Below, in pieces: positions 55,092-64,000 of a stretch of 64,000 nt of DNA. A program made the position numbers and the translations under genes. The first letter of the stretch is position 1. The number at the start of each line of letters is the position of its first letter. A model generated the notes under the pieces. It saw only the letters and a program-made list of their open reading frames with translations, was not told the DNA's origin and made no database searches. The stretch is from Flavobacterium hydrophilum (GTDB lineage Bacteria; Bacteroidota; Bacteroidia; Flavobacteriales; Flavobacteriaceae). Where the stretch lies: NCBI RefSeq assembly GCF_003202405.1, contig NZ_QJHL01000001.1, positions 1,178,001-1,242,000 on the forward strand, given 5' to 3'.

Positions 55092-58000
55092 TTACCAAGG
55101 TAGAGAGTCATTATTCAACTTACAGTCATAAGCTAATCCGCTTCCTCCACCAGTTATTTTGTTTCCAACCCTGATATTTGTTGTAGGAACACCGTCTACA
55201 TAGAAACTTATTGTTATATAGAAAGACTGATTGGTACTTAATCGCTGATTGAATTGAGTTGCATTAAAACCAACATAGAGATTGTTATCAATTACTTTTA
55301 CTAAATAAGCTGGGGTGTTGCCTTGGGAATTTGATTGTCTAATATCGCCTGCACATTTAAAAGTAAACTTGCTAACATACATGCCATTCATATCAGTTCC
55401 TGGATAGTTAGCATTTCCTAATGTATAACTAGTAGGACAATATTGTATAATGGGGTTAACAGCACAGCTCAAATACTTATATGATTTGTAAGTTGCGGAT
55501 AGTTTTCTGGTTAATGATTTAGTCTGACCATTCAATACTTTCAGACTTCCTTTACCAGTATGGGATTCTGTTGAAACAAAATCGGGCGGAATAGTATTAA
55601 ATCCAAAATGCTTATCGAATTTCCATGACTTTATTTCTTCGAATCCTTCAAAGCCCATTTGCTGATATTTAGAATTTGAAGCGACAGCCATTGGCAATTT
55701 ATGTTGATACCCATATTGTGCAGCACTATAACGTTCCAAAGCATCTTTGTTTTCCAATTCTTCACCATACGGACTTACTTTCGTTACGCTGCTGGCGTAG
55801 GTCCAATTATTAGTTTTTGCTGTCCAAACCCCATTAGTCAGTTGGTAAAAAGGTGAAAAGCTATTAAAAAAACCTTCATTTCTGGGATTATTAGCCGAAG
55901 CTGAATTCCTTCCGGCTAAGTACGCGTATGATTTCTCTGCTCTCCAGTTTCCTTTTATATTCCATAAATAGGGATTAGTATTGAGCTTGAACGGATAAGT
56001 CGGATTTCCATCATTGTCTGTATAAGTCGGACCATTATACACCTGATATGGGCCTTCCGGACCATTAAGGGTAATATATAAACTTGGATCTTTTTCAGGG
56101 TAGGATGGAAAATCAATATTTTTTTGGATATTCCAAAAATCTTTGTACACTATTGCATTCGCATTTAAAATTTTTGGATTTACAGTTGAAGAGGCTGAAT
56201 AAATTAAACTATTTGCATTTAAATTACCATTTGCGATTGGATTTGTCATCGTTATTATGGTTGACATGGCCGCTGATTGTAAATTTCGATAACCGGAACG
56301 TACAATTTTAAAGTTAAGCGCTGGGGTTTCAGCACATGGATTTATATAATTTCCATACCTGTCCATTAATAAGACTCCACCATTGTGTACTCTAATAACC
56401 CATAATTTGTATACTGTTGGAAGTTTCTCAGGAAAGTTCTCAGCAGTTTGTGTTAAACCGTCTTTTATACATAGTTCATCTCCTACATGGAATATACTGA
56501 TCAAAGGTCCAGTGTAGTCTTTTAATCTGTATCCTGGGTCTATTGATGATGGATACTTACATGCCGGTTCGATTGGAGTATTCGCAACTAAAGTACCTTC
56601 AATACCAATATTTTTACTTGCCATTCCCATTCCGTCATACATCCAGTAGGCGGGATAAGTAAAAGAATAATAATTGTCATTATATTCATTTTGGGTCTGG
56701 GTCAAAATAACTTCGCCGGTATCAGCATCCCAGGCTATATTTTTAGTACTTATTGTTGAACCTAAATCGTAGGCCGTTTTTTCAAGCAGAATACCTGTTT
56801 TATGAACATGTTTTGTAGTTACCGCAGTTCGCAGCAAATTTTCATGATAAGACAATTTCGGGATAACTTTAGGTACAAATACAGGGAAAATACCAAACAA
56901 AACAGTGGCCATATTCGCATCAAATCCTTTAAGGCTGGTTTCAGAATGACTTTCGTTGAAATCATTAACTAGATCATAATCAACTCCTATTAATTTCGTT
57001 TCTACCTCTCCTGCCGAATTGATAGTCGTTAAATTGTTGACTAAATTATTATCTGCATCAATATTGTATTTATATTTTACATACGAAGTTGGGACAGCAG
57101 GACTCGCAGGATTTTGCTGTAAAAGTAAATCAGCCTGGCTCTCAGCATATACATATTGTGATTTTATTTTGCCATTCATGTCATTGGTTTCAATTGAATA
57201 ACCTTGCGACATGGTAAGATGGTTTCTTACTCTTACATTTGCTGTTTTAATTATAGCTCCTAAAATATTATTTGGAACCAGGTCTGTTTTTGTATCCAGC
57301 TTTGTATAGCTAACTTTTGTTGGAAAATCATAGCTTGTATAATGTTCGGTAACAACAATTCCTGTAGCATGTTTTTTTACCTTAAATTGAGTTGCCTCAT
57401 CTTTACGTTCCAGATTCTTTACCAAAACTCGGGAATACGTAATTCTTGGAGCAGGAAAAAAGTTTTGTCCAAATGGTTTTTCAATGTAATTGTTTTCTTT
57501 TGGTGCAGCAATGTTTTCCGCATAATTCCCCTGATTGTTATAAAAGGGCTCCACCAATGGATTTTCAGAACATGAATTAGGTTCGAAAGTCGCAACTCCG
57601 GATGATTTTCCTGATGCATCGTTATAAGTATAGGTTTGTCCATACTCCATAGTATCAGGGTCTGACTGTTCAGAGCCTGTATTGCCTAGCATTTTACCCC
57701 AACTATCGCTTAATTTTATTGATTTTACCCTTAAACCTCCACCTAATTTTCGGCCGTTCGGATTTTCTAACCTAATCCACGATTTATTTGGGTCAAAATT
57801 ACTGGCACAGCCCTTATCTTTTAAAGCTTTGTTGGGACCGTTAAAAATTTCTGTTATAGCTTTTATACTTCCAACTAAATCTTTAACAATTGACGTAAAA
57901 TCATCGTTTACGCTGTCGCCTCCTAAACTATATACGACTCTGTTCAGATACGTTCTGCCAAATCCCCAGCCTGCTTTTGCTATAGGATTAACATTATCAT

Positions 58001-61000
58001 TACTATTAGTCCCTCCATCAAGCTTTAAAAATTCTAAAGGAATTGAAACTACTGTTCCTTCCGATCGTTCAGTTATCGTTATTGGATTAGTTTGTCCATC
58101 TTCTTTTATTTTAAAATAGCCCGAAACATATTCCTTCTGCCAGCTTTTGCTTGTCATATTTAATAAAAAGCGAAACTGTATGGGTTTATCTAAATTTTCT
58201 TTTAAATATTTTTCTACAAACGTATCCCTGTCTAAGTCCGAAGATTCATTATTTAATTTGACATAAAGATATTTGTTTTGTGTGCCATTACCATAGAGTG
58301 TACTGGTTATAGTTAAAGGCGGTACTGCCTGATTTCCACAACCTAAAACCTTAAACATCTGCATAGCCTTTTTGTTCTGGACATATTGATAATCATCACT
58401 TTCGGTTTCGATAGAAATTTTTCCGCCCGAAGGTAATTTGACATTTTTTAAGGTCCATGCACCGGTATATAAATTGGCCTTTGCCACATCTTGCTCTACA
58501 AAAGCAAATTCTGCGGTTGACAACGGAGATGATGATACTTCGCTGTTTCCACTAAATTCAGGATTCACTTTATAATTACCCCAAATATCAAAACCTTTTA
58601 AATCATAATCCGGATTATTAGTTCCGTAATCAAAAACATAAGGTGTATATTTTCCCATTTTCGAACCTCTGTATGTAAAATAAACACGTTCTAATGTCAA
58701 CTTTCCTTTTGCATTATCACCTGTTAGTTCCACAGCGGTTCCGTCATTGTTTGGCATTCCTTTGCATAAGTTATAATTGTAAACAAAATGGGCTGTTTTT
58801 ATAGGTTTTACAACTCCGTTTTCCCCCGGATCAGTGATGGTGCCAGATGAGTTGGATACTTCAGGTAATGCATAAAGTCTTATGGATTTAATTTTATACA
58901 TTTTTCCTGAACCTGCACCTATGCCGCCAGTTTCTCCCAGAACACCTCTGGCATCTTTTCTTTCATCAAGATCAAAAAAGGCTACATGGGTTTTAGTAAC
59001 AATTCGGGTTAAATATTTTAGTTCCTTTTCGCCATATAAGTATGTTCCTTTTTCGTCATCGGTTTTAGAAATAAGTCCTCTGTTATAAGTGGCCATGTTT
59101 TCTTCATACGGAATTCTCCATTTATAGGTAGAATTTCTAATTTGATACTCAAACTTAGTATAACTTCCCAGATCATTAATGGAGGGACCATTGTCATCAA
59201 TGTCCTGATAGTCGGTGGACAAAACAGAAGTTAGTAAATAAGTGTGTGCATAGGGAGTTGTAGTGATTTTATTTAAATACTGATCGCTGTTATTGCTGTA
59301 ATTTTTAGTTAAATCTGCATCATAAGGAACTAATCCACTAGTATTGTTTCCGGTTTTACCCGACACATCAAAAGTAGCTTCTACCTTTTTGGTATTATAA
59401 ACCGTATTTCCGTATACATAAGTGGTACCATCATTTTGTACTACTTTTATTCCGGCAGTATGATGTGATTTGGCATTTGGGTTCCTTATAATAAAATTAG
59501 AATCCCTTATTGCTTCTTCATCCGTGATTTTGTGGACCAGTTGATTTCTCAGAACGCGTTTAGTTCTTTGATTTGGAATATTACTCGTAAGGGAAGTTTC
59601 ATTAAAATATTTAGGTATCACAGTTCTGCTTTTGGATACTCCGCCAAGTCCAAATCGTAATGGATTTGTAGTTTGAATCCCGTCGTAAATATTAATTTCC
59701 GGATCTACAGACATACTTCCGACCAACCTAAAACTTACAGGTTCGTAACCTGCAGCTTTTTTATCTGTATTTTTTTCTTCTAAATGTTTTATCGCATTAT
59801 TATTTTTAAACCAGCCATCAGTTGAGCTAACCGTAGTTGTTGCCTTAAAGTCAAAACCCCAGTGCAGTAATTCACCAATACCAAATTCTGCTCCAGTACT
59901 AATTCCAATTCCCCGGTCAACAACAGCATCATTATAAACATAACTTACTTTTGAGCGATAGGGTCTAAACATGCCAGAAACACCTTGTCCCTCAATATTA
60001 TAAGTGTCATAAGTGTAATTTGTTACCGGAAGCGCCGTTGTATTTTCAGAAACGCTCCTATTGTATTCTCTGTTAAAGTCCAGTATTCCTGATTGCTTCT
60101 TTTTATGTTCTGTGTATTCATAACCAAAAGCTTTTTCTGGTCGATATTTATATTCCGGATCAATTTCCTGATACGATCCATATCCGGTCATTTGAAACTG
60201 TGGCTCTAAAAACCATGCTTCAACACCCACGGCACCATTAAAACTAAAACTGTAATTCTTAAAACCTATTCGTTTACTTGGTGTAAAACTTTGATTGTTA
60301 AAAGAAATACTTCCTCCAATACTCTCTTTATTTTCTATACGGGTATCATGATTAGATTCACAATTTGCAACATACGCTTTGTTTTTTACTGATGCAGATA
60401 AATTAAGATTCTCAAGTCCTTTTCGACTATTGAATCCCAATCCTATTGTACCTGTACCATCGATGTAATTAACTACACCACTTGATTGTGTTGTCATTTT
60501 TTGGGAAATACTTAGTGAAGGGGTCACACTTGCTCCCTCAGTTACTGAACTTGTAAAATTTAGTCCAACGCCTACTTCGTCGCTTAAATTAAATCCGACT
60601 CCAAATGAAGGACGAAAAGAAACACCTTCATAATTGTTGTATTCAACTCCAATACCTGCACCGGCTGTAAACAATTTGCTGTCAGTTCCAGCAAATGCCA
60701 GATTTACACCTAAATTAGTACCTACCGTGATATTCTTTTTCAGATTATTTTCATAAAGCACTTCATCACCATTAAAATCATCAGGTAATCCCCGAACCTG
60801 ACGCTCAATCTGACCGACATTTAAATTCCATCCCAGACCTACCCAGGAAGCTTCCTGATCCATAGTGATTCCAGAATTATAAGATAGATTAAGTGGATAT
60901 CCGCCTACGTCCATGATCGGGATATTGTAATTAAAATCTCCATTAGTTAAATCTACCATATCAGATGTGCCGATAGGGGTGAAGGAATTGAACTCGGGTT

Positions 61001-61121
61001 GTGTTGGACCACTTGTTAAGGCATACATCTGCATAGGTTGTAAGGTTTCCAGCAGAATCATCATAGCTAAGTAAATAGCCAGTAATTTTTTAAATTTGCT
61101 TACTTTTTTTTGCATAATCAT
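55092..61121 (-). CDS. SpvB/TcB-like large secreted protein (2009 aa)
   Basis: Begins with a signal-type hydrophobic segment (residues ~12-32). Residues ~45-130 hold the pattern TNGDFNYNIPIMDVGGYPL, YNSGI, WVGLGWNLNVG, recognised as the start of the SpvB-like/insecticidal Tc B-component-style family common upstream of Rhs genes in Bacteroidota. The rest is very long beta-rich sequence, without obvious YD repeats except near the end, and no T9SS sorting domain or toxin-like tip. In Tc toxins, B and C components together form the cocoon that holds the toxic tip; a comparable role for this protein with the 2937-aa Rhs protein is inference. It leads the rhs cluster: TcB-like, small YD protein, Rhs, immunity. 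Confidence 0.75.
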   Translation of the reverse strand: MIMQKKVSKFKKLLAIYLAMMILLETLQPMQMYALTSGPTQPEFNSFTPIGTSDMVDLTNGDFNYNIPIMDVGGYPLNLSYNSGITMDQEASWVGLGWNLNVGQIERQVRGLPDDFNGDEVLYENNLKKNITVGTNLGVNLAFAGTDSKLFTAGAGIGVEYNNYEGVSFRPSFGVGFNLSDEVGVGLNFTSSVTEGASVTPSLSISQKMTTQSSGVVNYIDGTGTIGLGFNSRKGLENLNLSASVKNKAYVANCESNHDTRIENKESIGGSISFNNQSFTPSKRIGFKNYSFSFNGAVGVEAWFLEPQFQMTGYGSYQEIDPEYKYRPEKAFGYEYTEHKKKQSGILDFNREYNRSVSENTTALPVTNYTYDTYNIEGQGVSGMFRPYRSKVSYVYNDAVVDRGIGISTGAEFGIGELLHWGFDFKATTTVSSTDGWFKNNNAIKHLEEKNTDKKAAGYEPVSFRLVGSMSVDPEINIYDGIQTTNPLRFGLGGVSKSRTVIPKYFNETSLTSNIPNQRTKRVLRNQLVHKITDEEAIRDSNFIIRNPNAKSHHTAGIKVVQNDGTTYVYGNTVYNTKKVEATFDVSGKTGNNTSGLVPYDADLTKNYSNNSDQYLNKITTTPYAHTYLLTSVLSTDYQDIDDNGPSINDLGSYTKFEYQIRNSTYKWRIPYEENMATYNRGLISKTDDEKGTYLYGEKELKYLTRIVTKTHVAFFDLDERKDARGVLGETGGIGAGSGKMYKIKSIRLYALPEVSNSSGTITDPGENGVVKPIKTAHFVYNYNLCKGMPNNDGTAVELTGDNAKGKLTLERVYFTYRGSKMGKYTPYVFDYGTNNPDYDLKGFDIWGNYKVNPEFSGNSEVSSSPLSTAEFAFVEQDVAKANLYTGAWTLKNVKLPSGGKISIETESDDYQYVQNKKAMQMFKVLGCGNQAVPPLTITSTLYGNGTQNKYLYVKLNNESSDLDRDTFVEKYLKENLDKPIQFRFLLNMTSKSWQKEYVSGYFKIKEDGQTNPITITERSEGTVVSIPLEFLKLDGGTNSNDNVNPIAKAGWGFGRTYLNRVVYSLGGDSVNDDFTSIVKDLVGSIKAITEIFNGPNKALKDKGCASNFDPNKSWIRLENPNGRKLGGGLRVKSIKLSDSWGKMLGNTGSEQSDPDTMEYGQTYTYNDASGKSSGVATFEPNSCSENPLVEPFYNNQGNYAENIAAPKENNYIEKPFGQNFFPAPRITYSRVLVKNLERKDEATQFKVKKHATGIVVTEHYTSYDFPTKVSYTKLDTKTDLVPNNILGAIIKTANVRVRNHLTMSQGYSIETNDMNGKIKSQYVYAESQADLLLQQNPASPAVPTSYVKYKYNIDADNNLVNNLTTINSAGEVETKLIGVDYDLVNDFNESHSETSLKGFDANMATVLFGIFPVFVPKVIPKLSYHENLLRTAVTTKHVHKTGILLEKTAYDLGSTISTKNIAWDADTGEVILTQTQNEYNDNYYSFTYPAYWMYDGMGMASKNIGIEGTLVANTPIEPACKYPSSIDPGYRLKDYTGPLISIFHVGDELCIKDGLTQTAENFPEKLPTVYKLWVIRVHNGGVLLMDRYGNYINPCAETPALNFKIVRSGYRNLQSAAMSTIITMTNPIANGNLNANSLIYSASSTVNPKILNANAIVYKDFWNIQKNIDFPSYPEKDPSLYITLNGPEGPYQVYNGPTYTDNDGNPTYPFKLNTNPYLWNIKGNWRAEKSYAYLAGRNSASANNPRNEGFFNSFSPFYQLTNGVWTAKTNNWTYASSVTKVSPYGEELENKDALERYSAAQYGYQHKLPMAVASNSKYQQMGFEGFEEIKSWKFDKHFGFNTIPPDFVSTESHTGKGSLKVLNGQTKSLTRKLSATYKSYKYLSCAVNPIIQYCPTSYTLGNANYPGTDMNGMYVSKFTFKCAGDIRQSNSQGNTPAYLVKVIDNNLYVGFNATQFNQRLSTNQSFYITISFYVDGVPTTNIRVGNKITGGGSGLAYDCKLNNDSLPW

Positions 61122-61256
61122 AAGGCTAATGGAGTGTAATGAGATTTAAATTTTAAGAAGTCTTTCTAAAAAGGTAGTCGGTATATAAATTGTATTTTAT
61201 CACTTGAATTAATTTGTTTTTGACGTGACCGTAAATTGAATATGTGATATATATAG

Positions 61257-62384
61257 TTATTTAGATTTTGCTTCTAACTTTTTCAAACGTGCTTCCTGAT
61301 CATTGAAGCGTTTTTCCTGTTGAATAATATAGAGAGTCAGTTCTTCAATTTTTTGTAATAGTTTGGCATTCATTTCTCCCAATAGAATTCCATTTTCAGA
61401 AACTTCACTGGCCGAAGGAATATTTTGTAAATGACCATTTTCTTTAATATGCTGCTCTACTTCACTTAAAGTAGGTAAGTTGTACTCTTTTTTGAATACA
61501 AAATCCGGCCAGTTGGTGTAAGTTTGAACTTTTACTTCTTCAGTAATAAATTTTCCTTTTACAGCCATTGTATAACCTGTTGGAATTATATTGGTATTGA
61601 TGCCTAATTGATCGGTATCGAATTTTCCGTAAATTAAAGGTGTAATTGTAGGGCTATTGTCTATATATAAGCGATTGCTGGTGGTTTCATTTTCTCCCGC
61701 CTTGTATCCTAAAAAAATGTTATAGGATCCGGCACTGTTTGAGTATCCTGCCTTATACCCCATAGCGACATTATAATTTCCAGTTACATTTTGATATCCT
61801 GCTTGACGACCAGTAAATGTGTTACCTGTGCCATTGCTTGAATACCCTGATTCATCACCAATAATTACATTATATTCTCCTGTTGAATTCAAATATCCGG
61901 CTTCATAACCCGTAAAAATATTATGACGACCAGTTGTATTATAGGTTCCTGCTCCATAACCACTAAATACATTATGAGACCCTGTTAAATTTCCATAACC
62001 TGATTTATAGCCTAAAAAGACATTGGCTACTCCGGAAGTATTAAAATATCCCGATTGGTTACCAAAAAACACATTAAAACTCCCTTCAACATTAAATTTT
62101 CCTGCTTCAGATCCAATAAATATATTTTTTTGACCAGTAGTATTTGTATTTCCTGATTTATAACCAGCAAAAACATTATTGCTACCACTGGTAGTATTTA
62201 AACCAGAATTAGTTCCAAAAAAAGAGTTGTTATTGCCTGTAACAACATTTCCGGCATAATAACCAAAAGCACTGTTGTTGGTTCCGGCATTTCCTGCGTC
62301 TGTTCCGGTATTTGTATTTTGAGCATTTATTATATTGCTATTAATAAAAAAAAGACTGGTTAGTGTTAGTAGTTTTAGCTTCAT
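61257..62384 (-). CDS. Secreted beta-repeat fibre protein with conserved C-terminal coiled-coil domain
   Basis: 375 aa. The signal peptide ends near NAQ. Residues ~30-235 consist of about nine tandem ~23-residue repeats of the type N-x-F-x-G-[YN]-x-[AS]-G-x-x-N-x-x-G, a pattern similar to YadA-type beta-roll heads. Then LYIDNS and a C-terminal domain with WPDFVFKKEY, LPTLSEVEQHIK, LGEMNAKLLQKIEELTLY and a terminal coiled coil, homologous to the end of the gene at 40824-41864. It is probably a trimeric surface fibre or adhesin. It lies 135 bases upstream of the TcB-like gene on the same strand, so it may or may not be part of that transcript. Confidence 0.7.
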   Translation of the reverse strand: MKLKLLTLTSLFFINSNIINAQNTNTGTDAGNAGTNNSAFGYYAGNVVTGNNNSFFGTNSGLNTTSGSNNVFAGYKSGNTNTTGQKNIFIGSEAGKFNVEGSFNVFFGNQSGYFNTSGVANVFLGYKSGYGNLTGSHNVFSGYGAGTYNTTGRHNIFTGYEAGYLNSTGEYNVIIGDESGYSSNGTGNTFTGRQAGYQNVTGNYNVAMGYKAGYSNSAGSYNIFLGYKAGENETTSNRLYIDNSPTITPLIYGKFDTDQLGINTNIIPTGYTMAVKGKFITEEVKVQTYTNWPDFVFKKEYNLPTLSEVEQHIKENGHLQNIPSASEVSENGILLGEMNAKLLQKIEELTLYIIQQEKRFNDQEARLKKLEAKSK

Positions 62385-62769
62385 GTAAATATTTTTTGAG
62401 TTTTGTTAGGTCAGGTGAAAGTATTGTCGTGTTAAATAAAATAAATTTTTCCCATCATGTATTATGTTTTTTTAACTTGCAATCGATTGTATTTTAGTAT
62501 ATTGTGAAAAAAAGAAACTTTTTTTTATTAATTATAAATCATGAAGACTAATTAATAAAAAAAGACTTATTAAATAAAAACAAAAATTAACAAAATTGTT
62601 AAAAAAAGAGATACTGGGTTTGTATTCCTTTTTTCCAATTATTTTAGAACTATTATTAATGAATATTTCAAGTAGAACTATGTACTATCAATAATTAGAT
62701 AATACAAAATTTAGGGTATAAAAAGTCTTAGAAATATATGTTTCTAATTGCTTTGCCATTTTTTTATTA

Positions 62770-62812
62770 GGGGAAAGTATTAAAATATTCAACCAGATTT
62801 GTGAGGTTTATT
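62770..62812. repeat. Dispersed ~42-bp element, copy 3 (degenerate)
   Basis: gggaaagtattaaaatattc, recognisably related to the copies at 40511 and 63343 with several changes. Confidence 0.5.
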
Positions 62813-63304
62813 ATAGTATTATTGAAAGTATATTTTAAAGATTTAATTTTAAAATATTGTGATAACTTTTTTGAAGAATAGAAAGAAGCCTTTTTTCGCT
62901 TCCTTTTATTTACATAATGATTTTCTATTTAAGTGTTTTGACAAAATGATAGAAAATACAAATAAATCCAAAGCAAAACTATATTCATACCAAAATTTAA
63001 AAAGTCAATAAAATTTCTCATCAAAATTGGTAAAAATAACATAAGGGTTTATAAAGAAAATGTAAGACTACTTGCAAATGAACTTATCAAAGAAATTGAA
63101 AAAGAGATGAATAAATAAAATGCACATTCACCGTAATACAATATGGCAGATTCATGCTTTATTTAAGCTTATTTTATGTTTGAAAAATTAATGATCAACT
63201 TAAAAATTAGGTTTCCTTAATCTGCCAACTCATCCTTTTTTTGGGGACAATCATGAACTCAATGAAAGGTTAGCAAAGAGAGTTTTCTTAAAGATTGTTA
63301 GAAC

Positions 63305-63334
63305 AAAAAGCTTCAGAGAAATCTGAAGCTTTTT
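63305..63334 (+). terminator. Terminator-like hairpin paired with a dispersed element
   Basis: 13-bp arms identical to those at 40472-40501, with a gaaa loop. No intact gene ends nearby on the + strand, so it has lost its gene or moved with the repeat. Confidence 0.75.
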
Positions 63335-63342
63335 TCTTAGTA

Positions 63343-63385
63343 GGGGGAAGCATTGAAAAATCTAACCAGTTTGTTGATGATTATT
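63343..63385. repeat. Dispersed ~42-bp element, copy 4
   Basis: Closest to the 40511 copy (three differences over the ~39-base core); follows the same terminator hairpin. Confidence 0.6.
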
Positions 63386-63676
63386 ACAATGTTTTAACAT
63401 GTACATTTTAATTGTCTCTCCGCTTTTTTGCACATCTATTCTTTGCAGATTAAATACTGGAAGCAGTTAGTAAATATATAGCGAAATGGTCTTATACTTT
63501 TATTTCGACCTCTCATGGATAAAAATCCCGCACTCATGCCTTTTTTTTAATTTGAACTATGGCGTGACACTAATTTTATTACAGAAATGAGATAAGATAC
63601 ACAAGCAAATGTGCCTCAGAATCACTTTGCTAAACAAGACGTAACTAACCTGAAAAGGATTAAAATACTTAATAAA

Positions 63677-64000
63677 ATGGAAAATTCAAACGGTTTACAA
63701 CAGCAAACATGCCCTTATCAGGCTCAACAAGCAGCTGGAACGGTAACAGCACCACCAGCGGTAATTCCAGACATTACTACTCCGCTTGTATCAACAACGA
63801 ACCAGCCGCCGGTTGTTGGTACTAATAATCTCGGACTTATAAATAATTTTATTGGTACATGGAATAGTCCAACGGGAGCAAATGCTACAGGTTACAATGT
63901 TATGCCTTTGCCTCAAACAGATGCTCCAAATGGTTACATCACTAAAAACTTTCCTTATTTTGAAGAAATCTCCTTTTCGGCTATTGCTGGAGGAGCACCA
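63677..64000 (+). CDS. Partial gene: possible heme-binding beta-barrel or enzyme with proline-rich N-terminus (runs off window)
   Basis: 108 codons from an ATG at 63677 to the window end with no stop. The first ~60 residues are low-complexity, rich in Gln, Pro, Ala and Thr, without a signal peptide. From residue ~53, LGLINNFIGTWNS followed by GYNVMPLPQ suggests the start of a lipocalin- or nitrobindin-like beta-barrel, a class that binds heme or hydrophobic ligands; low certainty without the rest. Confidence 0.45.
   Translation, partial: MENSNGLQQQTCPYQAQQAAGTVTAPPAVIPDITTPLVSTTNQPPVVGTNNLGLINNFIGTWNSPTGANATGYNVMPLPQTDAPNGYITKNFPYFEEISFSAIAGGAP

Larger units (their letters stand above)
62385..63676. 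other. Long AT-rich non-coding gap
   Basis: About 1.3 kb without an intact gene. It contains one degenerate dispersed element (62770-62812), a terminator (63305-63334) and the best-preserved dispersed element (63343-63385). Around 62965-63117 the + strand has a start-less coding-like stretch ending VRLLANELIKEIEKEMNK, probably a gene remnant. At 63235-63248 a 14-base stretch is the reverse complement of 24888-24901. Confidence 0.5.

Noticed and set aside
57682..58119. 145-aa + strand ORF opposite the TcB-like gene
   Set aside because: Antisense shadow of a well-supported large ORF; composition is proline/leucine-rich as expected for a reversed frame.

Overview
The window looks like chromosomal DNA of a Flavobacterium-type member of the Bacteroidota. 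The sequence is AT-rich. It carries type IX secretion (T9SS) C-terminal sorting domains, SusC/SusD pairs, a hybrid two-component regulator, lipoprotein signals with acidic residues after the cysteine, and Bacteroidota-style Rhs proteins. No rRNA, tRNA, CRISPR array or intact insertion sequence was seen.

Region 1 (117-9366, +) holds four multidomain secreted hydrolases: a GH64-like beta-1,3-glucanase, a GH18 chitinase, a GH16-like glucanase and a metzincin protease. All four end in a near-identical CBM6 module plus a T9SS sorting domain. Three also carry beta/gamma-crystallin modules and two carry ricin-type lectin modules. Together they look like a set for attacking a fungal- or oomycete-type wall (beta-1,3-glucan, chitin, protein).

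Region 2 (9777-24789) is a galactan utilisation locus. A hybrid two-component sensor/AraC regulator (-) is divergent from SusC, SusD, a SusE/F-like lipoprotein, two GH53 endo-beta-1,4-galactanases and a GH2 beta-galactosidase. Lipoprotein signals suggest one galactanase on the surface and one in the periplasm. A 29-bp perfect inverted repeat closes the locus.

Region 3 (25026-37444, -) is a tight nine-gene operon. In transcription order it encodes a 1146-aa multi-pass sensor-like membrane protein, an alpha/beta hydrolase, an acetoacetate-decarboxylase-like protein, three small membrane proteins, a patatin phospholipase, a membrane metallophosphoesterase and a ChoD-like GMC oxidoreductase. It reads as an uncharacterised lipid- or sterol-like remodelling pathway.

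Region 4 (37445-41864) is mostly ordinary: a decayed-looking gap, a TPR-like protein, a YiaA/B-family membrane protein and a secreted tail-fibre-like protein.

Region 5 (41865-62384, mostly -) is a polymorphic-toxin island. A 2009-aa SpvB/TcB-like protein, a small secreted YD-repeat protein and a 2937-aa Rhs protein with a variable tip are followed by a 99-aa putative immunity gene. Downstream lies a silent second tip: 797 bp of Rhs core collinear with the main gene without indels, fused to an unrelated toxin-like C-terminus and followed by its own putative immunity gene. Each tip/immunity module is followed by a copy of the same ~450-500 bp non-coding block. The result is a tandem cassette array with homology on both sides of the variable part, suited to toxin switching by recombination. 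Two secreted proteins with the same C-terminal domain bracket the island.

Region 6 (62385-64000) is a long AT-rich gap with a terminator and dispersed repeats, then the start of a gene that runs off the window.
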